A stretch of 64,000 nucleotides of DNA from Meira nashicola (lineage: Eukaryota; Basidiomycota; Exobasidiomycetes; Exobasidiales; Brachybasidiaceae): the NCBI GenBank assembly GCA_001600355.1, contig BCJU01000008.1:28082-92081 (forward strand), in the 5' to 3' direction. The notes below the pieces were generated by a model. That model was given only the letters and a program-made list of their open reading frames with translations, was not told the origin of the DNA and searched no databases. Positions within the stretch are counted from its first letter, which is position 1. Each line of letters opens with the position of its first letter. Shown here piece after piece: positions 21,176-31,768 of the stretch. The position numbers and the translations under genes are program-made.

Positions 21176-22268
21176 AATTCAGAGAAAGACAAAGGCACAA
21201 ACATCTCTGTCTCTTTACCTGTTCCTTTGTTCGATACAAAATCAGTCGCTGTTCAACAGTCCCGCCGGGGCAGTCATGGTAGCACCAGTACAGCTACGCC
21301 GGACTTAAATGTTGCATTTATCGGTTGCCAAAACTCTGTTTCGTTCTGTGCCTTGCGAGATACTCTGCTACAAAAATTTGGAATGCTTGACGTAACCGAT
21401 GATCTTTGGGGTGATCGATGGGAAAAAGTCGATGTCGTCTTCATCATTCCGGATGCACTCTCTGGACAGGGAAAAGTCTCCCTGCCGTCCTACGAAACGT
21501 CGATGAGCGTGCAGAATTACAAATTTTTTATGACAATTGTTCTGCCGACGGACAAGCATTGGAAAAAAAAAATTAGATCCGCATGCTCTCAACTTCATCA
21601 ACCAAATGTTCTCTGCAAGCCATACTGTACGGGAAGTAGAGAGACCTCTAACGTTTGGAAATGTGCAGAAGCTTTTTGGATTCATACGAAATTACCGCGG
21701 TCGATCATCACGTAGCTCTGTTTCATCATCTGAAAGTAAGGCCTCCGTGTCTCACGCCAAAGGCAACGTCACGTCATCCAACGCTGAAGAAACCAAGCCC
21801 GTACCCGTTACAACCACGCAAAGTTCGATTGATGAGAAGCTCTGCAGCTCGCAAACTGCGTCATTTAAAGTGTTAGTCGTGGAAGATAATCCTATCAATG
21901 CAAAGATCGTCACAGCTTTACTTCGCCGTGCTGGAATCGATTTTTTGGAAGCTGTCAACGGCGAGGAGGGAGTGGAAATGTTTAAGCGCGAATTGCCTGC
22001 TGTTGTGTTACTGGATATCAACATGCCAAAGATGAACGGTTTTGATGCGGCTGTCGCCATGCGCGCTCATCCTTCACCATATCAGCACCATATTGCTGCC
22101 GTCACAGCACTGAGCTCGGAAGCAGATCGCGTGCGCGGATTTGAAGCAGGAATGGATGCAAGGTACACGAAACCTATGCGAATGGGAAGATTGATAGAAG
22201 AGGTGCAAAAGCTTCGTGAAGCTGGTCATTCTCCTCAAACCATCTCTTCGTCGTCTTCTCCTGTATAA
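21175..22268 (+). pseudogene. Hybrid histidine kinase C-terminal half with intact receiver, frameshifted
   Basis: Two overlapping frames (to 21715 and from about 21540) join if one A is removed from a ten-A run at 21563-21572. The joined text covers a linker with NVAFIGCQNSVSFCALRDTL and RPLTFGNVQKLFGF, a Ser-rich spacer, and a full receiver domain: FKVLVVEDNPINAKIVTALL, phosphoacceptor Asp in VVLLDINMPKMNGFDA, AAVTALSSEAD and Lys in RYTKPMRMG. Receiver residues for phosphorylation are all present. No sensor, histidine or ATPase domain precedes it; instead a repeat fragment abuts at 21175. A homopolymer sequencing error could restore the frame, but the 5' truncation remains. Confidence 0.75.
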
Positions 22269-22856
22269 GGTAAGTGAGATGCATGGATAAGCAAAATGTC
22301 CTTCTTACAAAGTGTTTCACTGTTCGATGCATTTCATCACTTCTCTTAAGCTTTTGAGAAAAATCACAAATACGATAAAAGAGTCCTTGCCACTAAAGCT
22401 TCTAGATCGTTCCAGGAAGGCTTTTGTCGCTCTTGCTAGACGTGACTAAATATGCAAATGGCAATATGTGTAAATGTGACCAGAAAAAAATGAAATTCAA
22501 AGTTGCCTTTGGTGATTTCTTGTTTTCTATATCAATATCTTTCGTTTGAAGTCGTCTTTCAATTTGTACCGCCAGCTATCATCCTGTTCTCAGATTCCAT
22601 ATCCAAGTCAGGAATCTCGAGAAGCCATACAACCTCGTACAATGTGCCGATGACCATAGAGCAAAGATGCGTGATTATTGTATAAACGCTCAAACACCAA
22701 CCTTTCTGTATTGTCAATGTTACTTAAAACGAACATTTTTACCGACACTCAACAAACGCCCTAATAGTAATCCTGCAATTTCATTCATGATGCAGGAATT
22801 CCCCCTGATGCAAGATTCTTTCCCGACTGCTTGTGAAGACAGAGAATTCTGACTAA

Positions 22857-23729
22857 TCAAGTATTTTCCTGATTTTCCAATTCATCATTGGCACTTTTGA
22901 TCAGAATTGCTGTTGTAATTGTATCCTTACGCATTTTCTCTCTCTTTCTCAAAGTTCTCGAGAAGTGTAGGCCGCAAGCATTACAAAGTGATTTCTTGCC
23001 ATCTGGTCCTTTTCGCCATTCAGGAGTGTGTTTCGTGGTACACTTTCTGCACTTTTTGGATTTTTCTTTTACCAGAGAGAGCGCTTTTGAGCCTCTTTCT
23101 AAATTCTTCGAATGCATCAATTCGGAAAAGGATTCAGATTCGTCTCGCTGTGCTATCATGCTTGAGCTGGACGAAGGAACTATGAAGGAACCCGCTCGAT
23201 TTTGATTTCGTGAAAAATCAAAAAGAATGTTATGGGCAAAGTCATAAAGATTTGAGCTTGTTAGATCAAGTCCTCTAGTTCCAGCCTGAGGTGTTAGAGG
23301 CGGCCCAGACGATGATGTCGACACTTTGAAAGCTTTGTCCATCCCACCATGGTGCGCGGCAATCGGTCTCATAGAATGCATGCGATTAAAATATTTTGCG
23401 ACTGGATATGATTCCGGAATGCATCCGCCAAGGTGTTGGTCAGAGCATGATGCGAGATCTTTCATCGATAATTTTGGCAAATTGGTGCGCGATGAAAGTG
23501 ATGACGAAGCCGGATGCTGCTCATGTTTATGAGGCCTAGATGAGCTTGGAGGTTTTCTGTGTCTAACTTGTGCACCTTGATCATAAAGATATTCGGTCAT
23601 CTGAAGATCTTCATGTAATATTTCGTTCTTTGCCTCTTTGTACACGTCACAAATACTACATGTTAAGACGAGCTCTTTCCCATACTTGAGCCAACAGGGT
23701 GTTTTCATCGTCTTACAATTATTGCACAT
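22857..23729 (-). CDS. GATA-type zinc-finger protein 3 with two fingers
   Basis: Single exon, 290 residues, ATG at 23729. A canonical C-terminal finger at about residues 227-252 reads CRKCTTKHTPEWRKGPDGKK then SLCNACGLHFSRTLRKREK. A second, diverged finger sits at the extreme N-terminus: C2-x2-C5-x18-C-x2-C (CNNCKTMKTPCWLKYGKELV then LTCSICDVYKEA). It keeps the spacing but has CSIC in place of CNAC and lacks the Trp-Arg core, so it may bind protein rather than DNA. The middle is Ser-rich. Same orientation as GATA 1 and 2. An upstream exon cannot be excluded because the finger starts at residue 2. Confidence 0.85.
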   Translation of the reverse strand: MCNNCKTMKTPCWLKYGKELVLTCSICDVYKEAKNEILHEDLQMTEYLYDQGAQVRHRKPPSSSRPHKHEQHPASSSLSSRTNLPKLSMKDLASCSDQHLGGCIPESYPVAKYFNRMHSMRPIAAHHGGMDKAFKVSTSSSGPPLTPQAGTRGLDLTSSNLYDFAHNILFDFSRNQNRAGSFIVPSSSSSMIAQRDESESFSELMHSKNLERGSKALSLVKEKSKKCRKCTTKHTPEWRKGPDGKKSLCNACGLHFSRTLRKREKMRKDTITTAILIKSANDELENQENT

Positions 23730-24374
23730 TTATTGTCGGCCGAGAACTTCATTGATGTGGTGGTACATCGGGTACAATAAGGACGCAGCAAATGATAATG
23801 CCCAGTGGATGTTAAGCGGTTCATAGAGAAAGCCGAGGCGTCAACACCAGAAGGTAAGTTTGCCATATAAAGAATTGGATAAGGCGCTCAATACCTTGCG
23901 TACCCTTGCACAGCATAGGAAAACACCTATTCGACTGATACAACGGAAGTGACTCTTGGATATGCTTGTCTGATTCCATTCACAATACTTTTTTCAAGGG
24001 TATACAAAAGACACCAAAAGAATCTCTAGTTCGCTTTGTTGAGCCTGTGTTTTGAAGAGCAGGGCGGCGAATCCCATTGCCTATTTCCTTAGAAAGCTGC
24101 TCCTTCTAAGACTTGCTAAGCAGTTGTGTTGCGCTTGCGATCAATCGATACAATTGTGAGACGGCACTGACATTCATTATATTAATAATCTCTCATATTA
24201 GGCTAAGAAGAGAATTTCATAAGCCATGAAGAGACACAAACCACGCTCTCTTGAGAGGAAAGGAAGCAGCAAGTTGTGACAGTGTGAAAGGAAAGTGGAG
24301 GGTCAAATTAAAGTGCGCGTACAGATTGCGTATCAAAATAAATATTCATCTTCGCACCAAAGGAGGGCGGTACG
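23730..24374. other. Stretch without a convincing gene
   Basis: Probable upstream region of GATA 3. No open frame with domain support and no shared repeat noticed. Confidence 0.4.
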
Positions 24375-24815
24375 CTATGCTATATCAGTCGTACACAGTC
24401 CTGTTGTCAAAAAGATGGATATTTCATTTTTAAGCAGTTTGACAGCTAATAATCTACAAGGGTTAAATGCGTAATCAGGTACAAAATTAAAAAAAAGGTC
24501 AAGAAATGCAAGATTGATTTTCGGCTGTAAAAAAGGAGCAAAAAATTTGGACAGATTCTGACATGTATCCTTTCTCTGCAATTTTAGTGTGTAAAGCAAC
24601 ATCAGATTTCTTGCCTCTACCGTGTCGCGCAATGTCTTAGTCAAGTATGGAATTAGGAAATTTTGAACAGCCATACTTTGCTCGTACCAGTGTATCTTGT
24701 TAGTCCGGACTTCCTTCGGCGGTCCCATCAGTTCAGTAGTTTCAGCTCCGAAGGGAGTTTCGAAGAACCTGCCAGAGGTGTTGAGCCCAAAGCCCAAACC
24801 ATTGCTCGCTTGCAT
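24375..24815 (-). CDS. Unknown protein, 146 residues
   Basis: ATG at 24815 starts MQASNGLGFGLNTSGRFFET and runs to 24375. It reads as ordinary protein (HWYEQSMAVQNFLIPYLTKT, NLAFLDLFFNFVPDYAF). No signal peptide, finger or known motif. It follows the GATA-like fragment at 24908-25198 by 93 bp on the same strand and could be a later exon of that gene. Confidence 0.35.
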   Translation of the reverse strand: MQASNGLGFGLNTSGRFFETPFGAETTELMGPPKEVRTNKIHWYEQSMAVQNFLIPYLTKTLRDTVEARNLMLLYTLKLQRKDTCQNLSKFFAPFLQPKINLAFLDLFFNFVPDYAFNPCRLLAVKLLKNEISIFLTTGLCTTDIA

Positions 24816-24907
24816 TGCTACTTATAAACAGCTCTCTACCTATTTTACTCCTGGTCTCTGTGTCGTTCATTGCTGAGACTGATTACGCTTATTCTCAGGT
24901 GTGTTGG

Positions 24908-25198
24908 CTATTCCACCGGATTTTTCCAGGGCACGGTGGTAGCCTCTTGATTGTAAGTATCGGTGGGAACAATTATCAGCTTTCTAGCTAGACTGGTCTT
25001 CTCTTCAAAGCTTCTGCATGTCAGCGTCTTAGTGAACTGCTGCAAATCTAATTGCTGATGACAAACCATAGCTTTGAATCCTCCTGTTCCTGATGCAGGC
25101 TGCCAAAGACTACAAATTTTGCAAAGAGATCTACCGGATTCTTCTGTCCTTTTGCGATACTTCCAATGCGGGGGTGGCGTCAGATGATCGGAGCCCAC
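24908..25198 (-). pseudogene. GATA-like half finger, first CxxC missing
   Basis: Open frame without ATG. It contains PPPHWKYRKRTEESGRSL then CKICSLWQ, which resembles the second half of a GATA finger (TP-W, R, G, L-C-x2-C). Counting 18 residues back from CKIC lands on DHLT, not CxxC. Either the first pair is on an exon I did not find or the finger is lost. The resemblance to the N-terminal finger of GATA 3 (CSIC) is suggestive only. Confidence 0.3.
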
Positions 25199-26676
25199 GG
25201 AATTAATTTTCGAAACAAGGAAACGTATATCAACGCGCTAAAACACGTCCATCATATCGCTCTTATGCACTTTTGATGTACAAGTAGTTGCTATTATCCC
25301 TAGTGAAATAGAGTGCACCTACTTGTCAGCCGTTAAATTTCTAATGCCCAAGACCTCCTTCTAAAAGAGCACTATATCTGAATCATGAAAACCCCCACGA
25401 ACCTCTGTCAATACGCTAATCCTCGGAGAGAATCCTTGCGGTCCACGGATTGCAAAGTACAAGTCGCAGAAAAGTGTGCCCTGAGTGGCGGCAATCTTTA
25501 AGTCTGGGCAGGGATCAATAATTTTCTCGAAATCCTAGTATCTGCTTGTCTCGATGGTACCACCAGAATGTGAAGAGCTCACACAGGTTCATGTACTCAA
25601 GGAGGCGTTTTGAGCCTACGTGTTGCAACTGCTGGTTTCGGTCGGTGCATGAAATGATGGTTAAGGGCATGGTCCTTTCTAAGAGAACGTTTGCTGGGCG
25701 ATTGGATCTTTGTGAATTGTGTTGAGTACTGCGCTGACATTTGTTTCGGTGGAAGAGATGACGGAGCTTGACGAGTCTGGATTTTTGCGATAGATACGCG
25801 AGAAAATCGGCTCGTTCTTCTGGTGTTTTTACAAACAGTGGGGATGAACCGTCCATAGAAAGACCATGGGCAGCGACGCAGTGGCCCGAGCAATCAAGCT
25901 TATGAAAGAAGTTAGTCGTGTGTGCCAAAGATGATCATCGTTCAACGTCCGCCAAATTCTCCACCGCAACACTAATCTCAATGTAACGGGCGGAACCTCA
26001 CAATAACAAGGTGCTTCACAGTTGAACAAAAGCACAGGACATGAAGCAAGAAGGTCATACAGGTATTCATTGATAAGAGACTACATGTATGGTGAAAAAC
26101 TATGTCAAGTCGACCTATCTGCGACATCAGGGATTGTAATGTGGAAAAGGAACAAAACAATTAGTCTTCCTATACATCTTTGATCGCGATGGTGCATGTC
26201 GAGAGTTCAAGATATCGTGGAGGGCGTTACGCTTTTAGAGAAGATACATAAGTTAGATGATAGAAACAAGTTTCTTTTAGCCCACTGGGCATCTCGAGTG
26301 ACTGCGTACAATACGCTGCATTTCCACAACCAGAAGGGCATCCATCACACATATTCATTGAATACAACATACACTGGTCTAATGGCCGGTCTGCACGTAA
26401 ACGCACTTCTTTAGATTTATGCAGGGTATCCCCCCGCGAGTAGCGTAGAGAAGTTTGCTTCTGTTTCTGCATTTACGCTCTCTTGTCCTCAGGTTTTTGT
26501 GTGAAGAATATTGTAAATCGATTTGAAACGTTTCTGTGATGGAACAAGGCGCTGGTCATCTAATTATCGCTCATACTACGATCTAGCCATGCAAGTTGCA
26601 AAACACCTACGAAAATGACTTGTAGCACTGTAACGTGGGTCAAATAGGAAGAAGAAGAAGAAGAAGAAGAATAAAG
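25199..26676. other. Stretch with one doubtful frame
   Basis: A minus-strand frame at 25515-25928 lacks ATG at its edge but has an internal ATG (MDGSSPLFVKTPEERADFLA); the text reads plausibly as protein, with no domain. The rest shows nothing I can name. Confidence 0.3.
26647..26671. repeat. (GAA)n microsatellite
   Basis: Eight GAA units just upstream of the ATG at 26677. Upstream in frame it would encode poly-Arg, but no ATG precedes it. Confidence 0.8.
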
Positions 26677-27126
26677 ATGAGGTCACCTTCAAGGTCGGAC
26701 CTACAGAGACACAGAATGAACAAGCGTAAAATAAATCCTCAAGGGAGCAATGCAGTCCGGAAAAAAGTGGGGTACTTATCTCGACAAAGGAGATTGCGTA
26801 CTTCTCTACGCAATCGAACAAAGAAAGAGACTAGTGCAAACCAACATGAATATGCTACAAACTCGCCACTTTCGATGACATCTCAAACGGTAGCTGGTGA
26901 TCAATCACAATTGGCGGCTCCCGAAAAATACCAACGCAAACTCAGGATACAAGACGTATCGCGTGAGACAATCTCATCAGACTTTTCCACTTGTTTACAA
27001 GCGCAAAATGAAGCATTGCAATCGAGTGTATGGGGTATTGCAAGTCTCGAGCACACATCATTCACCGCGCAAGAGGTCGATGCGCTTGATCGGGTACGTA
27101 TGTACATAGGAGCATTTGTCAAATAG
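26677..27126 (+). CDS. Unknown basic protein, 149 residues
   Basis: ATG at 26677 (MRSPSRSDLQRHRMNKRKIN). The N-terminal half is strongly basic (YLSRQRRLRTSLRNRTKKE) and could direct it to the nucleus or nucleic acid. The C-terminal half is ordered (CLQAQNEALQSSVWGIASLE, AQEVDALDRVRMYIGAFVK). No domain recognised. Frame is clean to the stop at 27124-27126. Confidence 0.4.
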   Translation: MRSPSRSDLQRHRMNKRKINPQGSNAVRKKVGYLSRQRRLRTSLRNRTKKETSANQHEYATNSPLSMTSQTVAGDQSQLAAPEKYQRKLRIQDVSRETISSDFSTCLQAQNEALQSSVWGIASLEHTSFTAQEVDALDRVRMYIGAFVK

Positions 27127-27774
27127 ATTCTGATGTCTTCTTCATCCACTGCTCCAGTTTCGAAGTGCAACATCTCAGCTCTCTGCGATGGCGCTGTTGC
27201 TACATNGCACCGGNCGAGACCNCCAGCCAACAGATCGCAGGTNTAGTATGACCCGACCTTGACGCATTTTGTGGAAATGCAGATCAAGCAGTCAGATTCC
27301 TGGCATGTTTTCCGAGGACTTTGACTCAAGAAAAATCACTCGACAGTTTGACGATGGTTTGCATTCAGATGGCAATTAGATGACAAGGGCAGGATAGAAC
27401 GAGGAGCTTGTGAGAGAATGAATGCCGTCAGTCCAACAATTTGAACAGAGACAAGAATAGAGGTGAATGGTAGCAGCGGTGATTTAAAGAAAGCCACATC
27501 CAAACTTTATCGTGTATTCTGCAGCCTTAAGGATGCATGGTGCGCATTTGCCTGAGGATGTATCTCAATACTCCTCATAGTATCAGCCTCCAAAATGGCG
27601 TTATCCTCTTTCTTTAGTCGGGTACATGAACCCATGTTTGTTGAGCTAAGGTTACCTTCACGATCGCATTCGTTCAAATAAAGACATCATTGCACCCGAG
27701 TCCTCAATAAGAGCGCACATGATATTCTACTAGAAATCTTCAAGAGTATCATTGAGCCAAAAATGATGTGATGT

Positions 27775-28110
27775 ATGGAACGTTCAATCGGCCCAACTGT
27801 TGTAGATTATCAAGTTGTACTAAATCTATTTGCTGATGCCCCTGAGAAAATTGATAGCGTACATAACACAATGAAGGCACTTTGTCAAACCGAATTCTAC
27901 TGATCTGTTCAATCTCAGCATTTGAGATCGGAATATATCAAGACGGGTCTATATATGTGTGGCTTAATCCAGCCGAACGGTGTAAGTACTAAAACCACTG
28001 GATTTCTTTTGTGTTTCTCAAATTCCTGCTGACTGGTTAAACCTTCAGATTGCGGAGGTCTTATTCAGAAACTGGGTAGTCCTCTCCTGATTTTCCGTGT
28101 GCGGAGTTAG
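27775..28110 (+). pseudogene. Unknown two-exon gene with one in-frame TGA
   Basis: ATG at 27775 starts MERSIGPTVVDYQVVLNLFA and DAPEKIDSVHNTMKALCQ. TGA at 27901-27903 interrupts it, and the same frame continues with SVQSQHLRSEYIKTGLYMCG then LIQPNG. A good intron (27982-28048, GTAAGT...TTCAG) joins it in phase to YCGGLIQKLGSPLLIFRVRS and a stop at 28108-28110. The clean splice and text on both sides of TGA argue that one nonsense change broke a real gene. Family not recognised. Confidence 0.4.
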
Positions 28111-28974
28111 ACGACTATTCGATGGAGTGTCCGTGCTTTTAATGTTTCTGAGCCATGTCTTGTAATTCCACTTGTTACTCTGGCTTGATTTATATTCGAA
28201 TCAGTGAAAAAATCAAAATACATGGTGTCTGGCAGATGGATCATGGGACTACGTTAGAAAGCGGATTGGCTAACCGAGAATTATCAATTTAATTGGACAG
28301 ATGATTACAAGTTTTGTCGATTGATACAGTGAAAATTTGGCTCTCTCCAGAAGCACATATCGCGTCAAGATAGGCAAAAAAGCACGCAAGTGTAAACTGT
28401 GCAAGAGATTGCGACAAAGATATTGCAATTCTCATTGTACATTTTTTTATCTTAATCACTGTATTTATGGAATACAACCAAAAATCACAGCTCGTCGTGT
28501 GCTGTTTGAATCTTTGAATTCACATTGTGGTGAAAATCCAAGTGTTCAGCAAGACTTGCACTCGTTTTCAAGGAATCGAGTGGTTCGAATACAAACAAAA
28601 ATTGACCGTCCGTTTGAAAACAACCCTCCTAAGACGCCAGCAGAGAAGAAGCGTCACACAGCTTACCCAGAAAAGCACGTGTTTTATATTGCCCTACACC
28701 TAGCGTTTTTTCCAATTCCAGACTGCTCGAAACGCAGAGCGCAAATGATGGACTTGTACAAGAAAAATCACACAGGCATAAATAATGTGGAAAGCAAAGT
28801 ATGATACACGGAAATCGGGACCGCGCATCTAGATGCATGCCCTGTGCGATCTCCTNACTTCCGCACTGCTCACCATCAACATGCGCTTTACACAAAATCG
28901 CCATCAGCGCCNCTTTTACATTACAGAAGCAATCTTCAGAGGACTGTCATTTTGCAAAGCGGCATTTTGAGGTT
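28111..28974. other. Upstream of the intronless HNH gene
   Basis: Open frames exist on both strands (28337-28804 +, no ATG near its start, with CKLCKRLRQRYC) but none has convincing support. N positions begin at 28855. Confidence 0.3.
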
Positions 28975-29778
28975 ATGTCGCATGGTGATCAATCTCATTA
29001 TCCCTTATCATTAGAAACATGGTCCGAAGTATCTCCAGAATGTCTGAAGGTCCTAGACGAATCCGGGGCCATGCTTCTAGTAATGCCACTTGCATTCCTG
29101 AAAGATGGAAAAGTTTCGCAATTCGGATACGTACTCGATTGTATACGCAGAAATTTTGAGGAGCCGGGTTCNCTNCTTTTCCAGAATGNCNTAGTGGGAG
29201 AAGACGACCCGNTACNAGAAGGCCAAGCAATTTTTCTCCGCGAAGATGGACGCAAAGANCCNTGCACGCCTCTAAGAGGACCTCGCTTTAAGTTCAAGTA
29301 TCGTGCAGCTGTCGAGGGCGCAGAGACCAGCACGATGAGCAATTCGAAGCGGTCAACAGCAAATCAGTCTCATTTCCGTCTTGCTCTGGTTGCGCGAGAT
29401 TTTTCGTGTTTGCTTTCTGACGCTGATTACGAGAAATGCACAGCTTGCCACATTCTTCCCCAATCAAGGCCCGAATATTATGAGGAAGTTCTTGGGAATC
29501 AGGCNCGGTATCTGTTCTCTCCAGCNTACGGATTACTACTTCGAGACGACCTGCATCATTCTTTTGACAGAGGCGAGATAGCACTCCTACCTCACCAAGG
29601 CCAATACATAGTACACATTTTCAAGTATGACAAGGATACAGCAAGCTATCACGGAAAGATCCTAGACATGAATCGATTTCGAGGTTCAGCGAAGACACGA
29701 CCTAATAATGACTTGCTGCTATTTCACTACCAGCAGTGCTCCATGAAATATCTGCGCGGATTTTCCTTTGGCATGTGA
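28975..29778 (+). CDS. HNH_2-type nuclease, intronless copy
   Basis: Single exon, 267 residues from ATG 28975 (MSHGDQSHYPLSLETWSEVS); the frame is open upstream but that part does not match paralogues. HNH features: C145, C155 and H159 in FSCLLSDADYEKCTACHILP, and H194-H195 with D198 in GLLLRDDLHHSFDRGEIALL, then YIVHIFKYD and YHGKILDMNRF. These residues sit at exactly the same numbers as in the five-exon copy at 31769-32843. About nine codons are ambiguous (N) but none must be a stop. Likely a metal-dependent DNA endonuclease by family; natural target unknown. The lack of introns beside spliced paralogues suggests a retrocopy. Confidence 0.8.
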   Translation: MSHGDQSHYPLSLETWSEVSPECLKVLDESGAMLLVMPLAFLKDGKVSQFGYVLDCIRRNFEEPGXXLFQNXXVGEDDPXXEGQAIFLREDGRKXXCTPLRGPRFKFKYRAAVEGAETSTMSNSKRSTANQSHFRLALVARDFSCLLSDADYEKCTACHILPQSRPEYYEEVLGNQXRYLFSPXYGLLLRDDLHHSFDRGEIALLPHQGQYIVHIFKYDKDTASYHGKILDMNRFRGSAKTRPNNDLLLFHYQQCSMKYLRGFSFGM

Positions 29779-30180
29779 CTTTACAATTATCTTGGCTTCT
29801 TCCACCTTATTCAGATACAATTAGCCGTCAAAGCGTAGAACACTTAATGTGGTGTGTTGCTTCTTGAAAGCGTATAGAACTTGCCCAAAGGTACGTCTTA
29901 TAGAACCGTTTCTTATGCTACACGGGGAATTCATCCATCGAATTTACTCATAGTTTCTTTTCTCTTCCTCATTGAACGATGTGCTAATGTTCATACCGTG
30001 ATCTTGCTCTTCTCTCTCCACTGCGGTAAAGCTGAGCATGTCCACAGATGTTTGAAAAACTTTAATTTGGATCAATGCCAACGAAATGACAGCTACAGAT
30101 GACGTTGCTCACACTTGGTGACTCTGTGGGAGGACTCTTTATCGCTCACAATCAATCGTTAGGATAGATGCTCACGCGTG
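29779..30180. other. Short intergenic stretch
   Basis: No gene seen. No poly(A) tract or target-site duplication was noticed right after the HNH stop. Confidence 0.4.
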
Positions 30181-30769
30181 TCAAACTGTAAAGTAGTATC
30201 CTTTCGAGAGAAACCGAGAAAAGGCTAAGAAAGGACATGCAAGGAAACATTGTGACTTTACGCTTCTCAGATTACCTGATCGGATCTTGGAACAAAAAAT
30301 GCGCCAAAAGTTCCTGTCGGCTTCTAATCCATCGTTCCAGCTTTTGACCGTACCATAAGGACTGTGCGGACTTCTCAAATCATTGACGATCTCACAAAAG
30401 CACACAACAGCACACTCGGCTTCCCTGCAAGAGAAAGAAAATTGAAACTTTCTCGACCTTGTCCGGTGTGCGGCCATGTGCTCAACAGCTAGCCAGTATA
30501 TGTGTTTCGTGCGCGCAAACTCATTGAGCACATTGAGCCACGCCCTCGACCTCGAAAATTCTTAAACGATGGCAGAGATAGCTGCATTTGTCGCAATATT
30601 TCATTTTCCCGTCAAATGCTTGAGCTTTTCTCGGTGCTCTTCGCTGCTGATTGTCACCTTGTCTCGTCTCGTCGGACATGGACGGGTTTCTGCCAAAAGT
30701 GCCTGGAAGGTAGTCCGGAAGGATGTCCAGCGTAATTTGAAGAACGTAAAGATTCAAGTAGAGCCTCAT
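30181..30769 (-). CDS. Unknown gene, exons partly resolved
   Basis: Minus-strand text in two frames looks coding: SDETRQGDNQQRRAPRKAQA then KMKYCDKCSYLCHRLRIFEV (to about 30530), and ECAVVCFCEIVNDLRSPHSP then YGTVKSWNDGLEADRNFWRI (about 30440-30290). A TTTCTCTTGCAG acceptor precedes the second part, and a GTAATC donor may follow it. I could not settle the full exon chain or the start. CxxC and CxC groups might bind metal. Not recognised. Confidence 0.3.
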
Positions 30770-30869
30770 TTGATCTTCTTAATTCCAATACAGATTTTGG
30801 AGATTGTTTTCTTAACGAGAATGGGTAACGGATGAGGCTAGTGACTGAAATTTTCTTCGACGAGTTCAT

Positions 30870-31768
30870 TAAGAATTAAAGTGACTAGTTTGCCGACGTA
30901 TGCTAGAATGTAGTGTATTTTCCGCTTCTTCTGGAGCAACACCACGCCTACGACACGAGCATCACAGACCCACTGCATGAGCTATTCACATCCTATACTT
31001 CACGTATTACCGGCCAAGATAGCGTTGATATTGCGTATGCGAGCGTGGAATAATATACGTATTTTTTTTTTATTTATGTTAAATCTGATAGACTTCTTGA
31101 GAAACAAAGGCAAATATTAAAACGAATAGAATACAGAAACGCATGGTCGGAGAGTTTTAGCCAATCAGTAATCTTCCGCTCACCACTGATAATGTCAGAC
31201 CAGTGCCGCATTGACACACAAGTATCCGCAGACTTTTTTTAACCTGTTTTTGAGGCATGTTTCATTGTAGAACAATGATTCAGTACGTATCACACACAAT
31301 TTTATTTACCAATAATGCCTCCAATGTCTCTACCAAAAGCTTCGTACGAAGTCAAAGGTGTCCATGGAACAAGATGTCAGTAAATGAAATATAAAACGAC
31401 GAAATGGAAATGACACTAAATTCGATAATACCTGGATGGGCAATCTGCTCACACTTACTTTGAAGTTCTGCTAGTCCGCGAAACTATACGTGGCATCCAT
31501 TTGTTCATATGTAGGTTGCTCTTGTCTCGTCACTTCTTCCGCCCACTTAATGCTGAAAATATGGTTGAGTATTATATTTGCTTCATTGCCCTCAGGTGTA
31601 GACGGTGAATTTAGCTTTCTTTGCCTTTATTTAAGGCCATAGGAGAAGTACTTTGGAGAATAGCAAAGGATAATCCAACAAAGAACAAACTGTTTCCCTT
31701 GGAGATAGCCAATCGACAGGACATGCAAGCTTCTAGCTGTCGTTCAGAACACGTAGTAGAATGCTCTG
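30870..31768. other. AT-rich stretch without a gene
   Basis: Contains a T-run near 31068. A plus-strand open frame at 31621-31893 overlaps the last exon of the HNH gene and is a shadow. Confidence 0.4.
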
